From Paramacrobiotus metropolitanus (Eukaryota; Tardigrada; Eutardigrada; Parachela; Macrobiotidae): DNA of 64,000 nucleotides. A program made the translations under genes and the position numbers. The stretch lies in contig NW_026570273.1 of assembly GCF_019649055.1 (NCBI RefSeq), positions 62,001 to 126,000 on the forward strand, given 5' to 3'. The notes under the pieces were generated by a model that ran no database searches, was not told the DNA's origin, and was given only the letters and a program-made list of their open reading frames with translations. Positions 56,608 to 64,000 of this stretch are shown here, in pieces; the first letter of the stretch is position 1; each line of letters opens with the position of its first letter.

Positions 56608-59600
56608 TCATTGCATTTTCAACTTTTTCCTCTGGCTGTACTCCGCTGCACGCTCCTCACCGCGCTTGGTTTCGATCATTAGCCGATTCAGCGCAATAAC
56701 AGTTAATTTGTTGAGCTGGGACACATCCAGACTGCTCAGTTCATCTTGTGTCCAAAAGAACTGCCGCTGCTCGTTCCCAGATTGTAAATCCAGCAAAATC
56801 AACAAGAGCGGGGTTACCGTAACGGACAAACATCTAGGGCAATCAACGCTCTCGTTTGTAAAAATAAAAAGGAAAACTAGTCAACCTATCGTCTGACAGA
56901 ATTGTCGAGATTGTAGAAAAACGTAGTGGGAATTTTAACGCTGACTCACGCACCTCTATAATATGCAAACATTTGGATTCGTGATCCTCATGCTGAGCTG
57001 ATTCCCGTATCCACTCTTTCAGGGCCGCCAGATTGACTGGCACAGCCGGTAAATTTTCCTCCAGCAGATCGCGTAACCCCTTTCGCTGATTGTCTGGTTT
57101 CAAACCAAGGACGCCAGAGAACGGTATTCGGTCTTCCCACATATATGGGAAGGGTGGTGAAAATTTACAGTCCCTCCAGATGATCCGATCAATCGCAAAA
57201 GCAGCATTGACACAAGGCTCGGCGATATTCGATATCTCCCACCCGAAATCCCGCGCCATATTCCAGACGAACCGATCGACCACCACCAGCAGCTTGTGTC
57301 CCGCCGTGTGCGGCAACGAGTCCCAGATGGCGCGGATGAAACGCAAGCAGTCTCCCAGCGCGATTTCATCGTCGCATTGGTAGGCGTTGGCTATGGTGAT
57401 CTGTTGGGTCGCCGCGGTAAAGCATTTCCAGAGAGTTGCGCCAATCACGGCCGGTGTCTGCTTGGCAGTTGGCCTTGCTCCACAAACCGCATAAGATACC
57501 CAAATATCCCGCGAAGCTCTCTTCTGACTGAGTGCCTCATTCCAGAGCGAGCATACACGTCGGTATAGTACGCGGTCGACGCTGTCCAGAAATTCGAAAA
57601 CGCCTTCGAGAATCTCCACGGGTAACGTATCCAGGGATTCTTGATCAGTCGGATCTTGTTCTGTCTCCACATCCTCCAGCTCTTCGTCGGAGTAGTCATC
57701 CGGTGGAAACCAACTTAGGCCGAAGAACGTCCAGCCTTCAGAAAGGCGCCGTTTGATATCCAATTCCGCGTCTTGTAATAAATGCACCTAATATTGGAAG
57801 GCTGAAATGAATCTTTATGACATGGCTAATTTGATCCTCATAAAAAAATTATGCGCTTAACCCACCAAAGTCAGCTACCTGAAGGAGTGCGAATAGCGAT
57901 TTGAAAATTGGTGTTTCGTAACGAAATAATTTGATTAAGGAAAATTAATTTTTTGGGAATTTTCGTGACCATAGGTCAAGCACGGCGATAGCCTGCCAAA
58001 CTGACAGGGATGGGCATCCTGTCATTTGGCAGGTAACACGGCGAAATTTCTAGAAAATTACAGAAAGATGGCACTGCGGAGAACAACCACTTAAACGAAA
58101 GGTTTAGAAAATTCCTACAGTTCTCAAACTTTAGAATGGTCATCAAGATGACCAGTGGTCAGCAATACCAAAAAATGTTAATAAATGCATTTCTGAGCGG
58201 CAACTTGTTAAAAAAGATACGATGTGCACTTTGCTTAAATAAAGAAACGTACAAAATTATCCTGAGTCAGACAAGAGCGGCAATTTGCATCGTTTCCAGT
58301 GAATGTACGGTGTTTGTCTCCGAAGCCCGTGCTTAACTGCGTGTTAAGAACAGTGTTGCCCCCCTTCGGTGTTCCCGCTTCCGTTTATTCGTGGACTTTT
58401 TGTGGACTTATCAGTGCGTAAATGGTACACTACTAACACTCTAAGCAGCCTACAGTCTGTATAAGCAGTCTTTGAGCCGAACACCCAAGCGACAACCCGC
58501 ACAGTACTACCATGGCAAAATATACACTACGTGATAGCAATGAAATTCTCTCTCTGTACTCTTTCAACCTGCAACCGATGTACGCTTCAATCCTTAACGA
58601 AGTAGGTAAACATCGCTGCCCTCCGTCCGTTTCACTGTGTGCAACTGTGAACGGCCGATGCGCAGCACTAGCGCTGACCAGGGAAGTTTTGACGTAGCGG
58701 CAATGGGCATCGAGCAGTCGCGCAGGTGCACGCGGCTGGCTGAGCATATGTGCAGAAACGGACGGAAGACAGCTTTGTTTGCTCTTCCAATTACGACTGG
58801 CGGTCATCATTTTCAGGCGGTTGATTAAACAGCGCTGCTACCACGTAGTGTAGTGTTATGCCTTGGTACTACCAACAGTGTGCGGTTTACGGCGCACTGG
58901 TACTTTATAATTTATTTCCACCTGGTCATTTCCGCTAGAGCTCGGCAACTCTCTAAGGTGACACAGCGGCTGAACGCAGCAACCATATGCAATTTGTGAG
59001 AAGCTGTATAACTACGTTTTACATAAATCACGTTCACAATAATTCAAATGGTACCGTTCCGCCATATGCCGGACAGGCCCGGACTAGATATAATAAGTAT
59101 ATCATTGTTTTCAGAATGTACATTAGGGATAAGTCTCCAAAATTTCGTTGCCGAAATACGAAAACACTTATCTCTCAGTAATTAACGTTCGTTTTTACAG
59201 TTTACACTTTATTATTGTATAATTGTACAAGTTTTATCATACAAAAAAGTGAATTTTCCAGCATTTTTTTGATTTGCTGACCACTGGTCATCTGAATGAC
59301 CATCAGAACACTAAAGTTGGAACTACTCTTTTTTCTTGATTTATTGAATCTAAGCTTGGTTTTTCATTATGTTTCTAAGATTTGATATGGAATTTATGAG
59401 ATTTATTGTTAAAGTTGCACCATGCCCATCCCTGTCAAACGTGGCAGGAAATTTTCGAATGACCATCTTTGTCCACTGTCCAGCTATTTTTTGGGCCATG
59501 CAATGCTTTTGCAATGTGTGCCACAGGGTGGGTTTCAGTGAATTATATGTGAATTATCGGGTGCTGGGGAGGCCGTATGTACAGCCAAGACCTCCGCGAA

Positions 59601-61496
59601 CCCCAAAGGTGTCATTTTGGTATTCTTTGGTCACTTGCTGTGTGGCCACAAAAATGTTGAATTCGATGGCCAAATTTTAAAATGACCAGAAACATTCCTA
59701 CTCTAGAATAGAATCACTAATAACGAGTTTACTGCATTGTGGGCCGCTACAGGAATTAAGTCCGCCACCCTGCCATTTGACAGGGATGGTCGGGAACGGG
59801 TTAACGCTTAATTTATGCCCTTTAAATTTTCGTGGCCCGTATACTTTCCGGCAGAGCTTCCCGGAGGCCCAACAGAATGGCGGTCTGTTTTGCTACGGTG
59901 CGCTGGGCACGTCCAGTGTTTGATTGGGACTATGTAAGTTTTATTTAATTTGTCAACACTTTCAAGTTTTAAACCTCATGAAATCAACACGAATGGGTTT
60001 CGAAAATTAGTTTCTTATCGACACACAAGGAACTTATCGGATTCCAAACTGGATATGCAAGAGCAATGTTTTACCTACATTTCCAGTGGAAACAATATTT
60101 TTCGCTGCAGCTTGTTCTGCAGCAAAAAACTGCGACTAAACCACTAAACAAAATAAAAAAAAGGACATTTATTCCGGAAAGTCACACATTTCGCGGACTG
60201 AATTACGAGTACCTTTGCAGTTTATACATCACGTCAACGATCTTTTCTTTGGCTATTAAAACAGAATCCCTGCTCTAAATAAGCAACTGAAAAAAATGTA
60301 GTAATTATTACGGGAAAGAAATGTCCCGAGAATTCGGATTTTGCGAGCTGGGCCTGAATTAATACTGACATGTTTGCGTTTGGCATCCATGTAACCAGCA
60401 CAGTTAGTTTTGAAAAAATGTCCTATTGTTTCTAAAAGCTTATAAAATTGTTTATCGATCTAGCACAAACAATTTACGATGCGACCAGAAATTCTCGAGA
60501 TACAAGCTAGACGAAACCACCGTTTTTTGGACCATCTGTTACAGTAACTGTAATGCTAAGCAAATCTGAAACAACACTTCAACGATAATAAAAAAATAAG
60601 ACAAAATGGAGAAAAAGCCAAAATAATGACAAGAAATGAGAATTTTTTGCGCAGATGGTTTCAATTTTATTTTAAGAAGAAAATGGTAAAATTCATGGAA
60701 ATAAGCTATTTGGATTTGCAAACTGCGGCAGAACCGAGTGCAGTACAGATTCAGATAAATTAGTGGAAACGAGAATTTTTTTTCAAGTGTAAATAATTGG
60801 CTTCTTCAGTTCTCCACTCACCCAACCATCCTGCTTTAGGATTCCGTAATCCGACTTCGTCAAATATAGCAGCGCATCACCAAGCAGACAGACTGGAAAC
60901 ACATGCCATGACGGTGATTTCTCCTGTAGAACACTCAGTAAAGCAGTTGTTGCGGGATCTTCGTTGGCGTTCCAGTATTCCTCCGGCAACGCGAAGGATC
61001 GCAAAGAAAACTGACCTGCCCGAATACATCGCTCCTGCAAGTTCCCTGGTGACGGCACGGTGCGGACTGGATGGACCTGAAGGAACTCCTGGAAGACCGT
61101 CGAACCACACTGCACCGTAATGCCCACGTAGCTGTCATGGAAGAGATGGCGAACGGCGAATTTCGCTGGGTACCACGTCCATGGTTCGTCGTGAGAGGTT
61201 CGCGCTAACACTTGGATCTGGGATGTACCACGCTTGCGTAATAACTTTTTCAGCTCCTCAATAGTATCCAAATCAGCTTCGACGTCCCTCTCGTAGGTTT
61301 CACCCGCTGAATTAAGGCATTCGAAAACCTTGTCGTACTCTATAAGCTGCGAACGCCGTCCACGGCAGCCGAAATCCACAATGAGCCCGTTATCCACAAC
61401 ATTGATGATTTTGCCATGCTGCAGGAGACCAGCGGGTCCCTGGACGTCCACGCTGTTCCATTCATAAACTCCCGAGGTCTTGAAGAGTAAAGGCAT
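56608..61496 (-). CDS. Tudor-like/F-box family, copy 6
   Basis: Exon B is 61496-60822 (225 codons; MPLLFKTSGVYEWNSVDV, NVVDNGLIVDFGCRGRR, TSHDEPWTWYPAKF, VGITVQCGSTVFQE; donor TGG|GTGAGT). Exon A is 57787-56954 (278 codons; ATTAG|GTGCAT to GAG|GTGCGT), with KRRLSEGWTFFG, the F-box LPVEILEGVFEFLDSV..YRRVCSLWNEAL and an acidic stretch before it. Exon C is expected at 56799-56608 (LQSGNEQRQFFWTQDELSSL, then VIALNRLMIETKRG, then a basic end). All three exons are open. The intron before exon C does not end in AG where homology says it should (reads TTGTTG|ATTTTG), so splicing here is doubtful. The B-A intron is about 3 kb and hosts an inverted-repeat element. Proposed role as in copy 3. Confidence 0.65.
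57992..59794. mobile_element. Inverted-repeat element in the copy 6 intron
   Basis: An arm of about 52 bases (AACTTTAGAATGGTCATCAA then GATGACCAGTGGTCAGCAA) at 58125-58178 is inverted at 59262-59313. A hairpin motif CCTGCCAAACTGACAGG with its inverse lies at 57992-58033. Related halves lie at 59434-59452 and 59773-59794. The exact ends and any target duplication are not resolved. No transposase was seen between the arms; a 61-codon frame at 58512-58697 has no recognised family. Confidence 0.5.
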
Positions 61497-63527
61497 TTTA
61501 CACCGCAGAAAATTTCCCACAAAACCAGCTAAATCAACCAAAGACTATGAGTACTTTTATTTCGCTCTACTGGCCTGCACTCAGCAAATTATAGCATCAG
61601 CCACATTCACGAGCTAGCAAACAGAATTAATTCTATTCAGTCAAATGGTTTTTGAAGATTATAAAGCCAGCCAAGCCAAGGCAAACCATTTGAAGTTTGA
61701 ACACTAGGTTGTAAATTTGGTTGGCAAATGACAGCCGAATACGAGACTTCTCTGCCGCAGTGTCAATGTGCGTTCGATTGCAGCAGGCAAAGTTTAGAAG
61801 AGTGTTGCTAGTTGCTACGCAACTTGAGTCGGCACTCACCGTAATTCGATGAAATTCAGATGGCTTTCAGGATGCGCTGTTGAGTGTTGACCGCCAAAAC
61901 TGTCTTTTCGTTTTCTTGCACATGCTTTGTGCGTATGATTATGATTACGCTGGTCTTTGTTTATAGCCAGATACAAGTCGAACATGGAAGGCCACGATCA
62001 GACCTCGCTCAGGAAAGTTTTTACGCCAAAAAGGTGGTATCCAGATTCAGCGTCGAAATACAGTTTCAGTTCTAGTTTCAGTTTCAGTTTCAGTTCGGTA
62101 CATTTTGCGACATGGTAGAGAAGGAGAAAGTGTACTTTGCCTTTCAGTTAGCTGAACGGAAATGCAAAATTAATGAAGAATTTGTATTAACTGAACTCTT
62201 GCTTTACATTGTTCAATACGCAATGATCACCATTTAAATTCCCATAATGCGAAAACAAAACGATGGGATACTAATCATAGAATTGCTATTTATTATGTCA
62301 CTTTGCTGTACTTTCTTGCAACAGAGCAGCCGAGTAAACAGCTACGACAGTAAAACCATACCGGATGTACATGCGAAACCCGTTAGCAGATTAAATTCTA
62401 TATACTTGAACCGACAGAACCTAAATAATTAATTACATCATCATTATTACATATATATGTTCATCAATACGTGTAGCAATGTACAAGCCGAGTGATTACT
62501 TTCTTGCGTAGAGGTGTAGGCTGCAGATTGGCGCTTAAGTAGAAAGCAGCCACCCACTACAACTATCGCGCAGTTAATGTTTATGAATTAATATGAATGA
62601 ATTATTACTTTACAAAAAAGTTCATTTAATAAATTCTTCGATTTTACGATAAATATGTTTATACGATGTAAATATTTGACTTGCACGTATCGCGAAAACA
62701 ACGTGACCGGCCGTGATTTGGAGTTTGGCGTAACACATAATTCTGTTCCTTTACAGAAGAAATAATCGCACGGTATACATACAATTGATACAAATGATAA
62801 AATGCAACGATAATCGGAAACTTCAGGCATACAGATACAGTGGAGAACGTACTGTACTTTAAATTTTTAAGTTTTTACTAGGCAGTCTGATATCTTTCAA
62901 TTCAGAGTTAAAGGGCCGTCATACTTGATGCCCGCAGTGGAATTCCTCAGTTTTTCCTGTTACTAGCTGATCCTGAAATTCTGACAGTGCAACAGTGGCT
63001 GCAGGCTGTACTTGCAGGACGTCTTGGTTGCATGTCGGTAAACCGGAAAAGCCAAAGCAGCTGGTTTGCCGGTGTGGTCAGAAACCATTAAATCACCTCA
63101 TAGACGGCCATAACTCTGGACCGTGCAGCGTATTTGTAACGTAACCACGGCATCCAATTATTTTACGGTACTGGTATACTGAGTCACAAGAAAAGTTACT
63201 TTCCTAACTTTTTTAATATCGGTGTTCTCTTACGTCAGTGGTGTCTTTTAAAAACAACAGCTACGACGCAAGTTTAATAATCATTTATTTTTTTACGTCA
63301 GTTGTGCGCTAGCATCTTTTTCATGGCCAGTTCGTACTGGTTATTTTTCTATGACTGTTATTTTTTAAACAAAAGTTATTTTTCTATGACTGTTTTCGCA
63401 AATCTTGTAAACACCAATTAGTAATGAAACTTCACTGCTCCATGGTTGATCAAGCAGGCTCTTACTCTTAGATGCTGGAATCCTATTTGGAAGGAAGTAA
63501 GCACCTTAGCTGATTTCTTCCCGGTGG
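61497..63527. other. Intergenic, upstream of copy 6
   Basis: A short TTTCAG repeat at about 62064-62098 and nothing else recognisable. It should contain the copy 6 promoter. Confidence 0.3.
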
Positions 63528-63693
63528 TCAGCGGATCTGTAATGCCAATTAACATTGCATATCCTGTGCTTAAAAATGATTATTACATACAAACCTGGGT
63601 TGTATTGATCGCGCCTAAATCCAGTTCTGCGTTTTTCGAGCTCCGAGCCAACTCCGCGAAAACTAATAATGCGCTGACCAAAGCTGCCCAAGC
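63528..63693 (-). CDS. Last two exons of a gustatory-receptor-like gene, rest outside window
   Basis: Exon 3 is 63693-63595 (ACAG|GCTTGG to CAG|GTTTGT), encoding AALVSALLVFAELARS and ending INTTQ. The last exon, 63536-63528 (TTACAG|ATCCGC then TGA), adds two codons. This matches the exon 3-4 structure of the gene at 1-1641 (ending INVTQ plus two codons). Earlier exons must lie beyond base 64000. The intact splice sites suggest a live gene. Confidence 0.6.
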
Positions 63694-63955
63694 CTGTTGT
63701 AATCAATAGAGGTTAATTCGTTCAGGTATTTTGCATTACTTCACGTGAAAGTAAAAGTCGTAGTAGTAAAAGTCACGTATACAGTACTTTCGGTAGCGCT
63801 TCTGTTTACAATGAATTCTCTGTAGAAGTAGCCGAATAAAATTGTTCTGTTATGACTATGTTAAAGTTCGGCTACATAGCACTCGCTACAAACACCGTGA
63901 ACTAAAAAACCTGCTGCAGGTCAATAGGACGTCCCAACTTTAAGCGGCTGTTAAA

Positions 63956-64000
63956 GGTAGTGGCCCGGTACATGGTACCAAATTCGTGTACATTCACGAA
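63956..64000. repeat. Edge of a dispersed repeat
   Basis: CCGGTACATGGTACCAAATT followed by CGTGTACATTCACGAA matches 37588-37630 closely. A second member of the 37585 element family probably continues outside the window. Confidence 0.5.

Overview
This is a eukaryotic, animal-type window. It has GT-AG introns (some only about 60 nt), seven-transmembrane receptors of the arthropod gustatory-receptor type, one young Ty1/copia retrotransposon, and many small inverted-repeat elements. The receptor family and the lineage-specific F-box genes suggest a small-genome ecdysozoan. A tardigrade is my best guess, but no single gene proves it. There is no operon, plasmid, phage or CRISPR content.

The backbone is an array of six related three-exon genes, all on the minus strand. 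They are copy 1 (5721-9010), copy 2 (16125-17913), copy 3 (23431-26926), copy 4 (32400-35507), copy 5 (42044-44889) and copy 6 (56608-61496). Exon 1 ('B') encodes a two-part module that resembles the tandem Agenet/Tudor repeats of FMRP/FXR proteins. Exon 2 ('A') carries an F-box. Exon 3 ('C') encodes a short tail with a W-T-x-x-E-L-x-x-L-D-V-S pattern. All introns are phase 0. By sequence the copies pair as 1/2, 3/4 and 5/6. Copies 3 and 4 are open throughout. Copy 6 is open but lacks an AG at the expected last acceptor. Copies 1, 2 and 5 are damaged. A detached piece of exon B lies on the plus strand at 18955-19130. The likely role is a substrate adaptor of an SCF-type ubiquitin ligase with a Tudor-like recognition module; this is inference.

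Between them lie gustatory-receptor-like genes: an intact-looking one cut by the left edge (1-1641, +), another at 13319-14783 (-), two pseudogenes (11276-11750 -, and 54553-55690 +), an isolated exon relic (15088-15149 +), and the last two exons of a gene cut by the right edge (63528-63693, -). A secreted leucine-rich-repeat gene lies at 46768-48618 (+). A copia element with identical 217-bp LTRs (48622-53066) has landed 3 nt after its stop codon.

The most unusual content is a set of foldback elements packed into copy 3 and its 3' flank (21924-22634, 23756-24334, 25693-26088). Each has arms built from its own short tandem motif, an A-rich core related to CCTAAGAAA, and a perfect 9-bp target duplication. 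For two of them the paralogous copy 4 preserves the empty site. Further inverted-repeat elements lie at 2780-4026 (with a nested TA-flanked MITE), 9587-9967, 37585-38870, 43370-44155, 53519-53715 and 57992-59794. Striking palindromes lie at 30414-31284. Large stretches (about 10.3-11.2, 11.8-13.3, 28.1-30.0, 38.9-42.0, 44.9-46.7 and 61.5-63.5 kb) hold nothing I can identify.
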